Part shown: positions 18,311-30,800 of the stretch, piece after piece
Layout: every line of letters begins with the position of its first letter
Numbering within the stretch: the first letter of the stretch is position 1
IMG/VR virus record: IMGVR_UViG_3300021952_000001
Location: 50,356-114,355 of that record
From: a virus
Strand: one strand, 5' to 3'
DNA length: 64,000 bases
The notes under the pieces: generated by a model
Told to the model about the DNA's origin: nothing
Databases searched by the model: none
Seen by the model: the letters and a program-made list of their open reading frames with translations, nothing else
Made by a program: the position numbers and the translations under genes

Positions 18311-21300
18311 ATGAAAGCACAAATGTTAAAACTGGCAGGTGTAAAAACTGAAGCTGCCTTTTACAAAAAGTATCCTACACAAGAAGCATTTATGAAAGTG
18401 CATGGTAAAGCTTTTAAGAAAGCTCAGATTGGTACTTATATTGGTGGTGAAGCTACTGCTGCACCAAAGCCAATTAACTTTAATGATGCTTACGATCAAG
18501 CAGATCTTTCTATTACAGGTAAGACAGGTAAGATGCGTCAAGAAGAAGCTAATAAACAAGCTACTTTAGCTACTCAACAAAAACAATCACAGGGTGGTGG
18601 AGATATATTTAGTCAAATAGGTGGAGCACTAGGTAATCTTGGTGAAGTATTTGCTGCTGAATATGGTACACATATTCCTAAAGCTCAAATTGGTAGAAAT
18701 CTTACTCCTATTGGTCAAAATCTTACACCTGCAGGAATGGTTAATGTTGGACCACAAGTAGGACAACCTCAAGTATTTAATACAGGTACATTACCAAATC
18801 AAGTTAATCCTGGACAATCAGCCACTATGGGTGCAATAGGAGACGCTATTGGTAAATATGCAGGGCCTGTAGGTGAAGTTATTCAAGGATATGGAGCACT
18901 TAGAGCAGAAAGACAACAGTTAAAAAGTGCTCAACAAACACAACAACTTAGTGATCTTGCATTGAAAGCATCTAACACAAGACCTGAAAAAACACAAAGA
19001 AGATATGTTCGTCCTGAAGATATGGTTACTACAGGTAATCAATTATCTCCTTCATATGGTACAGGAACAAATATTCTTGCTCAAGATGGTGTAACTGTAT
19101 CTGGAAAACCTGTAAGTAAAAAAGATATTAGAAAAGAAAAAGATTTAGTTAAAGTATTACCAAACTCTAGTCTTTATCCAGAGGATGAGGCTAATTATAT
19201 ACGTACTACAAAATCATTAGAAGGTTTAGGTAAAAGAAGTAAACCATTAGAACAACAAGCTACAAATGAATTTGTTGATTGGTATCAACATCCAGAAACA
19301 TTAAAACGTTTTGGTGAAAATACAGGAATGGATCCTGCAAGATTACAAGATTTTGTAGGTAAAGCTTTAAGAACTCCTATGCGACCTGCTAAAGAAGATG
19401 ATTATTTAACTTCTGAAGATAATGCTAAATGGAGAAGTCCTTTTTGGCAAGATCAAAACTATAGAACGTTAAATAAAAATACAGGAGAAATATTATACCA
19501 ACCAAATCTTGAAAGTACATATGGTTTAGAAAAAACAAAAAATATACTAGCACATGAATTAGGTCATGCTTCTAGTTTAGATGAATTATTAGGACCTAAG
19601 TTAATGGGTATATTAGGAGAACCTACACATGTATTTAAAAAAGAAAAAGCATATATAGGTAGTCCTAATGAAGCATATGGTAACTTTCATGAGTTTAGAA
19701 AAAATTTAGGATTAAAACCTGGTCAAAAGATAGATGAGTCTACATTAAAAAAATTAACTAAGAAAAAAGGATTAGATCAAGAAAGATTTTATAGAGCATA
19801 TAGTCCTGATAAAATTACAAAAGCTATTAACACTATAGCATACAATCCTAATAATAATGAGGATGTAACATATGCACAAGATGGAGCAGAGATTCAAAAT
19901 ACATATGCTCCTAATAATCTTTATGATGATCTTGGTTACGAACCATTAGAAGATTCTAATGAAGTAAAACAATATCAAAATGGTGGTTATGCAAATTCAC
20001 AAGATTATTATAATAAAATAATAAATGCAGGTCAAAGTACAGGTATAATATCAGGAGGAAATGTTCCTTGGGATGTTATTGGTAATTTTGGAAGTAATGT
20101 TGGTGGTGCTATTGTAGGACAAGATGCAGGTGCTGGAATTGGAGGAACTATTGGTGGTACACTAGGAACTGCTTTAGGTGGTCCTCTTGGCGGTGCTATT
20201 GGTAAAACACTTGGTACTGTTGCTGGTGGTTTGCTTGATACTAATGATAGAGATATGAAGAAAGCTCAAAGAGCTACAAGTAGAAATATGCAAGGTATGG
20301 CTTTTGCTAATAGTGTTCAAGGAGTACAAGGACAGAATGCTGCATATATGGAAGATGGAGGATATGTATCTAATGATTGGACTCCACAAGTAATTGCTAA
20401 GTTTGGTGATCACTCTCCAGAAGATGTGTATGATTTTGCACATGAAGGAATGGATTCATTAAGAGCTGGTGGTCATTTGAAAGAATATAGAGATCCTAGT
20501 GAAAGAGCTATGCAAACATATGCTATGGGTGGTGAACTTAAAACTCATTGGGGAGGTCATATGGAAGAGATGTCTGAGAATCCATATCTACCTGATGGTG
20601 GTGTAACTTATATGCCTCATGGACAATCTCATGAAGAAGCTGATAGTAATGGTAGAACAGGTATTGGAATCACTTATGGAGATAATCCAGTTGAGGTGGA
20701 AAGAAGAGAACCTATTATGAAACTTAAAGATGGATCTACAGGAGAAGATAATCTTGTAGTATTTGGTAATCTAGAAATTCCTAAATATGGTGTAGAGCTA
20801 TTAGGAGATAAAAAAGCAAAAGGAATGAAGTTTAAAAACTATGTATCAGATCTTTCTAAATCTGAAACAAAACAAAATAAAACAATTCAAAAGTCTACTG
20901 ATGAGTTAGATTCATTGACACCAATGGATTCATTTGATAAACTTAAACTTTCTGGATTACAAGCTAACATATTAGGTGGTAATATGAAACTTAAAGAGAT
21001 TGCTGATACTAAACATAAAGCTGCAGCTTTACAAAATGCTATCAATGATACAGCAGAAGAGTTTGCTCTTGATGCAGATCATTTAGCTAAGGGTAGAGTA
21101 AAAACAGCTAAGATGGGTGGTAAGTTTTCAAAAGCTCAAGATGGTATTGATATGAATGCTGGAGAATTAGATGAAGTAAAAATTCCAGTAAAGAAAATTG
21201 ATTATATGAGAAAGGCATTAGATAATACTCTTAATCCTATAGATATAGTTGAACCTGATATGACTCCTCAAGGATCTGCAATTCCAGAATCAGCAGGAAG

Positions 21301-22102
21301 TCCTATGAATATGTATCAAGCTCCAGTTAAAGGTCAAAATAATACATTTCATAATTATTCATGGATTGATGCAATTAATAATATTGTGCCTAGTTTAAGA
21401 CCATCAAATGCTGAAGAACTTAATGGTAGACAATTACTTGGAGAAATGTATGCATTGTCACAAAATCAAGAAGAGCCTGTACAAGCACAACAGTATTCTC
21501 CACAATTAGCTAGTCCTTATTCAATTTCTTTACAAGATCAAATGAATGAGATTACAGCTCAAACAAGAGCTGCTCAAAAAATGGCTCATGGTAATCCAGC
21601 TGCACAAGCTGCTATTGCTGCACAAGCATATGAAGCTATTAATAAAGTGAAAGGTGAAGAATTTAGAATGAATCAAGCATTGGCTGATAAAACCTATACA
21701 GGAAATATTGCAGCTATGAATGATGCTAAACTTAAAAACTTAGGAATCCTTGATCAACAATATGCTAGACAAGCACAAGCTAAATCTAATACTAAAGCTG
21801 TTACACAAGCTGCATTAAATTCTATCTCTGATAAATATGCTAAGAATGCATTAGAGAATAAAACATTGAAAACATATGAGAATATGTACAATTATAGATA
21901 TGATGCAAATGGAAAACTAATCAATATGAATGGTTTAGCTCAATTTAGTCCTTATGGAAGTGCATCAGGTAAAGGTGCAAAAGATTTACCAGAAGGTTAT
22001 GAGTATATTTATGATAAAAATAGTAGACCTATTGATGTTAGAAAAACTCCAAAAGAAAAAGCTAAAAATGGATCTATTGTTAAATCAATAAAAAATCTAT
22101 AA
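18311..22102 (+). CDS. Large virion protein with zinc metallopeptidase site
   Basis: The 1263 residues include HELGHA (H415-E416, H419), a classical HExxH zinc-peptidase site, inside a compact segment of roughly residues 310-490 followed by further helices. A glycine-zipper stretch (about residues 594-643, repeated G-x-x-x-G) could insert in a membrane. The rest is low-complexity and carries six copies of the A-[KQ]-[ND/I]-G motif (for example AQDG at about 257, 521 and 942, AKNG near the end). A protein that is packaged, ejected and helps open the cell envelope, or that processes virion proteins, would fit. Peptidase substrate is unknown. Confidence 0.65.
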   Translation: MKAQMLKLAGVKTEAAFYKKYPTQEAFMKVHGKAFKKAQIGTYIGGEATAAPKPINFNDAYDQADLSITGKTGKMRQEEANKQATLATQQKQSQGGGDIFSQIGGALGNLGEVFAAEYGTHIPKAQIGRNLTPIGQNLTPAGMVNVGPQVGQPQVFNTGTLPNQVNPGQSATMGAIGDAIGKYAGPVGEVIQGYGALRAERQQLKSAQQTQQLSDLALKASNTRPEKTQRRYVRPEDMVTTGNQLSPSYGTGTNILAQDGVTVSGKPVSKKDIRKEKDLVKVLPNSSLYPEDEANYIRTTKSLEGLGKRSKPLEQQATNEFVDWYQHPETLKRFGENTGMDPARLQDFVGKALRTPMRPAKEDDYLTSEDNAKWRSPFWQDQNYRTLNKNTGEILYQPNLESTYGLEKTKNILAHELGHASSLDELLGPKLMGILGEPTHVFKKEKAYIGSPNEAYGNFHEFRKNLGLKPGQKIDESTLKKLTKKKGLDQERFYRAYSPDKITKAINTIAYNPNNNEDVTYAQDGAEIQNTYAPNNLYDDLGYEPLEDSNEVKQYQNGGYANSQDYYNKIINAGQSTGIISGGNVPWDVIGNFGSNVGGAIVGQDAGAGIGGTIGGTLGTALGGPLGGAIGKTLGTVAGGLLDTNDRDMKKAQRATSRNMQGMAFANSVQGVQGQNAAYMEDGGYVSNDWTPQVIAKFGDHSPEDVYDFAHEGMDSLRAGGHLKEYRDPSERAMQTYAMGGELKTHWGGHMEEMSENPYLPDGGVTYMPHGQSHEEADSNGRTGIGITYGDNPVEVERREPIMKLKDGSTGEDNLVVFGNLEIPKYGVELLGDKKAKGMKFKNYVSDLSKSETKQNKTIQKSTDELDSLTPMDSFDKLKLSGLQANILGGNMKLKEIADTKHKAAALQNAINDTAEEFALDADHLAKGRVKTAKMGGKFSKAQDGIDMNAGELDEVKIPVKKIDYMRKALDNTLNPIDIVEPDMTPQGSAIPESAGSPMNMYQAPVKGQNNTFHNYSWIDAINNIVPSLRPSNAEELNGRQLLGEMYALSQNQEEPVQAQQYSPQLASPYSISLQDQMNEITAQTRAAQKMAHGNPAAQAAIAAQAYEAINKVKGEEFRMNQALADKTYTGNIAAMNDAKLKNLGILDQQYARQAQAKSNTKAVTQAALNSISDKYAKNALENKTLKTYENMYNYRYDANGKLINMNGLAQFSPYGSASGKGAKDLPEGYEYIYDKNSRPIDVRKTPKEKAKNGSIVKSIKNL

Positions 22103-22116
22103 CTATTTTAATTATA
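22098..22116 (+). terminator. AT-rich boundary hairpin
   Basis: TATAACT (22098-22104) and AATTATA (22110-22116) pair at six of seven positions around ATTTT. It overlaps the stop codon and resembles the hairpin at 8031-8049, again just upstream of a promoter. Confidence 0.4.
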
Positions 22117-22143
22117 AAGAATTAACTAAATACATTATGTGGT

Positions 22144-22175
22144 ATTGGATAATATAATTATTCATATTACATTTG
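22144..22175 (+). promoter_or_regulatory. Bacteroidota-type promoter for cargo genes
   Basis: ATTG (22144-22147) stands 20 bases before TACATTTG (22168-22175), an exact TAnnTTTG box. The three giant-protein genes follow without another obvious promoter, so this may drive all three. Confidence 0.65.
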
Positions 22176-22192
22176 TTAAATAATAAAACGCT

Positions 22193-24832
22193 ATGGCAAG
22201 TTTTACAGACAATCCTCAACTTCTTACAAACTTTAATCCTTACGTGCAGCAGCTACCAGTAGATGCTATGCGTGAGGTTGGTATGTATAAACAAGCTAAG
22301 TATGATGAGGGTGTACAAAAGATACAAACAGCAATTGATAATGTTGCAGGACTTGATATCATGAATGATGCAGATAAAGGATATTTGCAATCAAAGCTTA
22401 ATGATTTAGGTAGCAATCTAAAAACTGTAGCAGCAGGAGACTTCTCTAATTTCCAATTAGTTAACTCTACAGCTGGTATGGCTAATGCTGTAGCTAATGA
22501 TAAAAATATTCAAACTGCAGTTTTATCTACAAGTAATGTTAGAAAAGGTCAAAAAGAATTAGATAAAGCTAGATCTGAAGGTAAGTCTTCTCCTCAAAAC
22601 GAAGACTTCTGGAATACTCAAGTTAATGAATATTTGCAAAAGAAAGAAGTTGGTCAATCATTCACTGGTCGATATGATCCATATATTGATTTAACTGAAA
22701 AATATGCAAAGGTTGCTAAAGATGTAGAGGCTGTTGATTATAGTTATGATCAACCATATAAAACTAATGCTGATGGATCTTTAAAATATTTTGCTAAAGA
22801 TAAATCAGGTAACCTTGTAGAAACTACAAAAGATAAAGGTCAGCCTGTATTAGATGATGCAATGAAAAGAATTACTAAAAAAGGTAAATCTGCTCAAACT
22901 ATTCTTAATAACTTTCTTAGTTCTACATCTGAAGCTGATAGAAAACAATTGCAAATCGATGCTGCATATCATTATAAAAATGCTACAGCTGATACATTTA
23001 AAAAGGATATATTAGATGTAGCATCATTAAAAAAGAAACAAGCTAATGATCATGTTGTAGAACTTACTGTAGCATTGAAGAACCCAAAAATTCCAGATGC
23101 TGATAAAGCTGCAATGACTGCTGAGTTAACTGATCTACAAACTAGAATAAATGAAGGGTCTTATGAAAAGGAAGCAGCTAGTTTATTAACAGACTTACAA
23201 GATCCTAGTAAACTAAAATCATTTGCTGATAAAGTTTATACACAAAAGTATTTAACTAATCTTGCTCAAGATAAATCTACAGAATCATACAAAGAAGAAC
23301 TTTTAACTAATCCATATGCACAAATGCTTATGGAAAAGAAAAAGTTTCAATTTGAAGTACAAAAAGAAAATGTTAGAGTTAATGAGTGGAATACTGATCA
23401 TGCTTTTGACATACTTAAATGGAAAACTGAAAGAGCAGATAAACTTGAAGAGAAGTTAGAAAAAGCTAGAGAAAAATTAGGAGCTGAACCTATTACTAAT
23501 GAAGGTGCTTTAAGAACAGATCTTCCAAAAGTTACATCAGCAGATATTAGTTCTAAGATAAATTCTAATAATACTCAATTAAAACAATTAGATTCTCAAT
23601 TTTTATCACAGAATAAAAACTATACAAAGAAACAATTAGATGCATTTGCAGATAAATATGACACAGATCCTAATAGTCTTGATTTAAAAGATAATGATCT
23701 TAGATTATATTTGAATCAAAGAAGAAGTATAGATCATGATAACATCCATAACTACTCTTTATTAAAAGGAGTTAATGATGCAACTGCGCACATAGATAAA
23801 GATATTGATACTAGATTAAAATCTTATGGTGGTGTAGTTGATAAAAATGGTAAAGAATTATTTAATTCTAAAGAATTATATTTAGTAAATAAGAAGTTAG
23901 AAAAACTATCTAAAGTTACACAAGTTTATGATCCAGTTAGTGGTGGAAATAAAAATGTATTAAAGTTTGATACAAAAGGTGCTGAAGCAGTTTTAAATCA
24001 ATATAGAGGTACTAAATATGAAACTATAGCTAGAGCTTATATAAATCATAATACTGGAAAACCATTAAGTTATTCAGAAAAAATTGTATATAATAAAGCT
24101 AAACAAATTAGTGAACATGCAGCTCCAGTTGTAAGTGGATTAATTAAACAAAAACTAGATCTTGAATCAAGTTACTTGACAAACAAAATGCCTGAAAGTT
24201 TCAGTATGTCAGGAACATTAAATAAAACAAACAAACTAGATATGCAACATACTGATGCATTGATATCAGATTCAATGAATCCTGCATTAGGAATGTTAGA
24301 TTTAGAAAAATCAAAAGATTTTGATCCAGCAACTGTAAGTAAATGGAAAACTGAAAAGAAACCATTAGACTATAGAATAGTAAAAAATTATGATGGTAGT
24401 GGAGAATTAATTATTCAAAATGGTACAGAGATACAAAAGATACCAATGACACCTGAAACATTTAATAATTATTATCCTCGATATGCTCAAACAAATCCAG
24501 TTACTAGAATCAAAAGTATGATATTAGCATCTCCAGGAAATACAACAAATATTAATAAAAGAGGAGATGCTGTCAATGCACAATTTACAGGATATGATGT
24601 TCCCTTATTGAAAGGAACTAATTATGCAAAAAATGTAAGATTTGATATTGAAGGAGCTAAAAGTAATACAGGTGGAAAAATAGATAACTATCAAGTTAGA
24701 CTTTATGCCTTTGATGGTAAAGTGTGGCATAGTAGTGTCATCAATCAACAAGGATACATAGGAGAAGAGCAAATACAAGATGCTATAAATGGTATCGGTA
24801 TGGATCTCGTTAATTATACATTAAAACATTAA
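22193..24832 (+). CDS. Virion cargo protein, crAss-like
   Basis: The 879-residue protein is highly helical, with long Lys/Glu-rich coiled coils (about residues 370-440 and 450-500). Its opening (LPVDAMREVGMYKQAKYDEG, about residues 21-40) is a pattern I associate with a conserved crAss-like protein located just before the giant polymerase gene, thought to be packed in the capsid or tail. No enzyme motif is seen. It is first in the cargo unit, directly after the promoter. Confidence 0.6.
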   Translation: MASFTDNPQLLTNFNPYVQQLPVDAMREVGMYKQAKYDEGVQKIQTAIDNVAGLDIMNDADKGYLQSKLNDLGSNLKTVAAGDFSNFQLVNSTAGMANAVANDKNIQTAVLSTSNVRKGQKELDKARSEGKSSPQNEDFWNTQVNEYLQKKEVGQSFTGRYDPYIDLTEKYAKVAKDVEAVDYSYDQPYKTNADGSLKYFAKDKSGNLVETTKDKGQPVLDDAMKRITKKGKSAQTILNNFLSSTSEADRKQLQIDAAYHYKNATADTFKKDILDVASLKKKQANDHVVELTVALKNPKIPDADKAAMTAELTDLQTRINEGSYEKEAASLLTDLQDPSKLKSFADKVYTQKYLTNLAQDKSTESYKEELLTNPYAQMLMEKKKFQFEVQKENVRVNEWNTDHAFDILKWKTERADKLEEKLEKAREKLGAEPITNEGALRTDLPKVTSADISSKINSNNTQLKQLDSQFLSQNKNYTKKQLDAFADKYDTDPNSLDLKDNDLRLYLNQRRSIDHDNIHNYSLLKGVNDATAHIDKDIDTRLKSYGGVVDKNGKELFNSKELYLVNKKLEKLSKVTQVYDPVSGGNKNVLKFDTKGAEAVLNQYRGTKYETIARAYINHNTGKPLSYSEKIVYNKAKQISEHAAPVVSGLIKQKLDLESSYLTNKMPESFSMSGTLNKTNKLDMQHTDALISDSMNPALGMLDLEKSKDFDPATVSKWKTEKKPLDYRIVKNYDGSGELIIQNGTEIQKIPMTPETFNNYYPRYAQTNPVTRIKSMILASPGNTTNINKRGDAVNAQFTGYDVPLLKGTNYAKNVRFDIEGAKSNTGGKIDNYQVRLYAFDGKVWHSSVINQQGYIGEEQIQDAINGIGMDLVNYTLKH

Positions 24833-24834
24833 TT

Positions 24835-27800
24835 ATGCCAATTTTTGACAACGAACTTATAAACAATACTTCAAATAGAGGTGCAGCACCTGAGAGACCT
24901 TATTTAGCTTCTCCTGATACACTTGAAGTAGATGTTAATATTAATCCAGTACAGGGAGGTAATATAGGTGGTAACAACATTAGTAGAAAAGGAATGAGTA
25001 TTGATGAGATGTCATCATTAACACATGCTCCTTCTAAAGGTTCTACTTTTAGTTCTCCTATGGGAATGGCTAGAAGAAGTGAGTTGATTGATAACCAACG
25101 TTATCCAGTATATCAAAGAGGTGTTGATCTTGAGAATATATATGGATTACAACAAAGTGCATTTACACAACTAGGACATAGTCTTATTAAAACAGGAATA
25201 CGTGCTGCAGGTACATTTGCTCAGAGTTTAACTAATATTCCTAATGCTATATCAGCAGCTAAGAATGCAGATAGTTCTAAATTAGCAGGTGATCCAAATG
25301 GGTATGAAGGTGGTATAGATCATTGGGTTAATAATTTTGAAAATACTATACCAAACTATTATAGTAGATATGAAAAAGAACATCCTCATTTAGCAATGAT
25401 TCCTGGATTTACAGGATCTGCTAATTTTTGGGGAGAGAGTGTTCTTAAAAACTTAGGATTTACAGCTGGAGCAATTGCTGGTGCAGCTATTCAAGATCTT
25501 GCTGTTGGAGTATTGACAGAAGGTATTGGAGAAATTCCATTAGTGGCTAGCCAGATTGGCAAAGCCTCTTTGTGGTTTAATAAAATCCTTAGTGGTACTA
25601 ATGATGCAGAAAAAGTTCTTGATATAGCAAAAGCTGCTGGAGCAGGACAGAAAGCATTACTTAGTGCTGAGTCATTAGCTCATGCTGCTGCTTATACAAA
25701 AGTTGCTAATGGTTTTAGATATGGTACTAGTTTACTAGGATCTGCTATGACTGAAGCAGGTGTTGAAGGTAGAGATAGTTATGAAACAGTTAAAAAGACT
25801 TTATTAGAAAATTATAAGTTAGATCATCCAGGAGAAGAGATTACTGCTGAGGAAGCTGGTAAGATTGAAGAGTATGCTACTAATGCTATGAATACTAGAT
25901 TTGGTATTAACATGGCATTACTTACTGTTTCTAATGCTATTCAGTTTGATAACTTATTCAAATCTTTTAGTAATGCTGAAAAAGGTGTAGTGGGTTCACT
26001 TACTAAAACTTTAGAAGATACTGGTAAGATAGGATTGAAAGAAGGAAGTCTTGATGTATTTGAAAAGAAAGGTGCAGCCAATATATCAGAAAAAATCTGG
26101 GATGTAGTTAAACCTAAATTAACAAATGTATTATCTGAAGGTGTGTATGAAGAAGGTGGTCAGTTTGCTGCTGAGAAAGGTACCTATGATTACTACACTA
26201 GAAAATATAAAAATCTTAATAATCCTGAGAATAAAAAAAGCTGGGATGCATTAAATGAAACAATGCATTCAACTGCTTATGGATTATCAGAACAATTTAA
26301 TACTACTGAAGGTATAGACAATATGCTTATCGGTGGACTTACTGCTGTTATTACAGGAGGTATTCAAGGTAAGATTGATAACATTAGAGGTAATGGTAAA
26401 GATGCTCGTTTAACCTCTTCTATCAACATGCTTAATAAGTATGGACTTACTGGTATTCTTTCTAATAAATATGACAATACATTAAACTCTATTGGTATAG
26501 CAAAAGAAATGGAAGATGCTGCCAATAGTAAAAATATATTTAAGTACAAGAATTTAAAACATGATATGTTTTTTAATTTTGTACAATCTCGTATTCCTTC
26601 AGGAATGCATGATGTAACAATTGACCAATTAACAATGTTAAAAGATCTTTCTAAAGAAGATTTTGAAAAAACATTTGGTATGGATTTTAATACATCAAAT
26701 AAAAAAACTGTAGATGGTTATGTAGATACATTAATTGATGAAGCTAATTCTATTAAAGAAACAACTGATGCAATTAATAATACATATAAGAATCCATTTA
26801 AGTTTACAGTGGATCCTAAAAATGAAGATGATCATTCAGAAAACTTAAAATATAATACATTTGAATCTTGGAAAACAGATTTATCATATTTTAATTCTGT
26901 AAAAATTGATTCAACTGATAGACTAGCATCTATACAAAATGATTTAATTAATATAAATCCAATGTTGACAAATGCTGGATTAGCTGATATATTAGATAAA
27001 GAATCATTAACTGATTTAGCTAAATCATATGAAGAAGAAGCAAATCGTTTGAATAATACAATTACAGAATATACAAGTAATACTGATAAAAAAGCTACTA
27101 GAGCTCAAGTAAAAACATTACGTACTAATTCTGAAAAGATAAATATTGCTTTAGGTAAAAATGATCTTGACTTAAAAACATTTCATTCATTATTGAATTT
27201 TGAGTTGAATAATCAAGATGCTACTAAAGATGATATTGTAGGTTTAGATAAAGCTCCAGATTTATATAATCTAGGAGCTGATGTTGTTCAACATAACTTA
27301 AGAAAAAAACAAGCTATAGAATCATTTAATAATCTTTCTACTAAGGAAGGATTTGATAAATACTTTAAACAAGCAGATAACATTGCTAATGATGAAGTAG
27401 ATGAAGAAGACTTGTTTCCTCAAAATAAAAAAGAACCTACATTTGTTAATGATTCTAAAGAAAGAGAAAAGTTAGAAGTAGGTAGAGAATATACAATTGA
27501 TAAAACTAAAAGAGTCAATGTAAGAAAGATTGCTGATGATAGATATCAAGTAACAGCTCCTGATGGAACTGTATCATTTCATAAGACAAAAGAATCTGCT
27601 CAAGAAGAAGCTAAAGACTTATCTGGTGAGAACACAAACTTATCTAAAGTTAAAGTGATTGGTATTACAGATGAAGGTCTTGTTAAAGTGGAAGATGTTA
27701 ATGGTGATATATTAAATATTGATCCAAAAAGATTACGTGGATATAGAAGTATTGAAACTCAAGAAGAAAAACTTGCAAAAAATAAAGAACAATTAGATAG

Positions 27801-30800
27801 AGAACAAACTGAAATTGAAAAGAACTCTGGAACTGTAGCAACAGTTGATACATCATCTACTGCTATTCAAGAAGAAGGAAAGTTAAAATCAATATCAAAG
27901 TTATTTACATCTAGTACAACTGCATCTGAAGATTATAGTGATCCTACACAATCTGCAGCACATATAACTCGTTCTAGATCTTTCTTGAATAAAGTTAAAT
28001 CATTTAAGAATAGAAGTAATATAAAAGCTATCTTGGTTACACCTAATCAAGTAAATGCACTTGGTCTTACTGGTCTTGTGCAAATGTCTTATGGTGTTAT
28101 TTTAGAAACTCCATTATCAGATATTGAGAATGTTAATGATATAGATAAAGGATTTGTAGCTCAAGTATTTATTGTACAAGAGAATGGTAAGAATTACTTT
28201 ATATCAGAAGATGGTAAAAAGTTATCTGAAGTGGGAGAGCAAGTTGATGTTAATCAAGTTGTTTTTCAAACTATGCCTACTACATCATTATATTATGATA
28301 ATGGAACTCCTAGATTTAGAAGTGATGAAGAAGCAAAAGCTGAATCATATTCTAATGCATGGAAAGAATATAGATCTCAATTATTCTCTTCTCCAGATAA
28401 TGACTACCGTATATTTGATTTTAATGTATCGAGAGGTATTCCTAATATAGAAGATGATGCTGCAACAAATCAAGTTGGTGATATATTGATTCCAGAATCA
28501 AAAATTAATTCAGCAGAAGGCTTAATTACAATCTCTACAACGGGAGCAATTGATCACAATGGTGAAGCAATCAACTTTCCTGTAGGTGTGCCTGTATTAC
28601 AATATGGTGATACATTACAGTTCTTGAATAATAGAAGATTTAATGATAGAGAAGCTAAAGGTGTTTTCCAAACAATCAAAGCTCTTGCTGAAGATACACT
28701 TAAACAATCTGAAGCTGGTAAGTCTATAAGATTAAATAGAGGGTATACAGATTTCTTACAGAATGTTTTATTCTGGAAATCAAAAGGTAAGGAAACATTA
28801 GCTCCAAACCAAATCAGTCTTAACACTTCTAACATGACTATTAACTTAGGTGGTAATAGTTATGCTTTAACTGATATTGCTAATAATGAATCAGCAATTA
28901 TTGATCAGTTGAAGAATACTTATATTAGTGTAAACAATAAATCTTTAACAAAAGATTTTAGTATTCCTTTTACAGAATATTATATTAACCAAGCTGGTGA
29001 GTTTACCTCTTCAGAATGGAAAAACTATCAATCATTCTTGTTATCTAGCAAATACCCTAGTGGTAAAGTTAGACCAGAAGGAGATACTCCTTTAACAACT
29101 AATGTAGCTAAACCTACAGAAGCTGTTCCTTATTCATTCAAACAAAAGTATTCTACATTAACTGGTGTAGAATTTAATCTTAAAGCTGCTACTCCTAAAA
29201 AAGCTGCACCAGCAAAAACTGCTGGTCCTAAGATTGGTGAGTATAATGTTGATGGTGAGACAGTTAATGATTATAAATTGAGTGGAGATCGTATTGTAAA
29301 CTTTACAGCATCTATTAATGATGGTGTAGTGTCTGCTATTGTAGTTAGTAATTCTATTACACAAGAATTAGCTTCTGATTCACAAAAGATGTCAGATATT
29401 ATAATTCCTCAAGTAAAAGCTATTGCTGAAGAAAAAGGAGAACAGTTTGATGCTACCAAAACAGATGAGCAATATGTATTTGATTATTTATCAAATGCTA
29501 TTGCTAGTGATTTACAAAACCAATTAGCTCCTCAAGAGGAAGTGGTTGAAGAAGTTTCTAAACCTGAAGAAATTATCGAAGAAACTCCAGAGTCTGATAC
29601 ATACAATCCTGAGAATACAGAATATCCAGACGTACCATTTAGAAAGGTTGGTGGTGTAGATGTTGAAAGAATGACAAATACTGACATAGAAGCATTCAAA
29701 GAATGGCATGCTGCTAATGTTCCCAATATTCCATTTGAGATATTACAAAATATTATCACTACACATGATGGAGAAAAAGCTTGGGGAGCATTTGAAAATG
29801 GTGTAGCTAAGTTTATGAAAGGTGGTCAAAGAGGTACAGAGTATCATGAAATCTTTGAAGCCATCTATAATGCTATGTTATCTAAAGATCAACAACAAGA
29901 ATTACTTGATGAGTTTAAATCTAAACCAGGTAAGTTTTTAGATAGAGAATCTGGTAAGAAAATTAATTATGATGAAGCTACAGACTTACAAGCTAAAGAA
30001 AGAATAGCAGATGACTTTGCTGACTTTAGACTTGGTAAACTTGCAGCTAGAACATTAGGTGAAAGAATATCTAAGTTTTTCAAATCAATTGTAGATTTCT
30101 TTAAAGCGTTTGTAACTAAGCCTTCTGTTAAATCAGAATTGTTCAAAGCAATCAATACAGGTAAGTTCAAAGAAGAAGTCTTAAAAGAGACTAATAATGA
30201 ATTTGCTCAATATAGTAGAGTTGGTAAACTTAGTGTAAAACAAACACAAGAGTATATTGAAGATATTACTGCTCGTGCTGCAGGATTTTTATTTAGTGAA
30301 AGTCAAAAAGGTTTATTGTTTTCTCCTGAGAAAATTACTAGTGCAGAAATGTTTAGTAAGATTGAAGCAATGTATATTAAAGAAGGCAAGTTACAAGAAC
30401 TTGGTGCGTCTACATGGAAAGATCTTAAAGTTAAAACTTTAGAAAAGCTTCGTACATTAGGAGTTAATTTTAATGCAGATGATGTAATATCTATTAATGA
30501 TGAAGAAGCAAATAAAAATGATTATGCTCCAGAACCTTTTTCTGTAGATTGGAAAAAGAATTCAACAGGTGCAATTAAGTTTTCTTTATCTACATTATTA
30601 CAAGTAGCTGCAACAAATCAACAGAATAATTTATCTTTGGTATTACCAGCACCTGAATTTTCAAGCGTTAGAGGATTAAAACTTTTAAACTTTAGTAAAG
30701 CATTTGCTACTGTATTAGATAAACTTTCTAATACATCTAGCATAGATGTTGCTACTAATAAACTTTTAGAACTATCTGTTAACGATCCTAATTATGCTAG

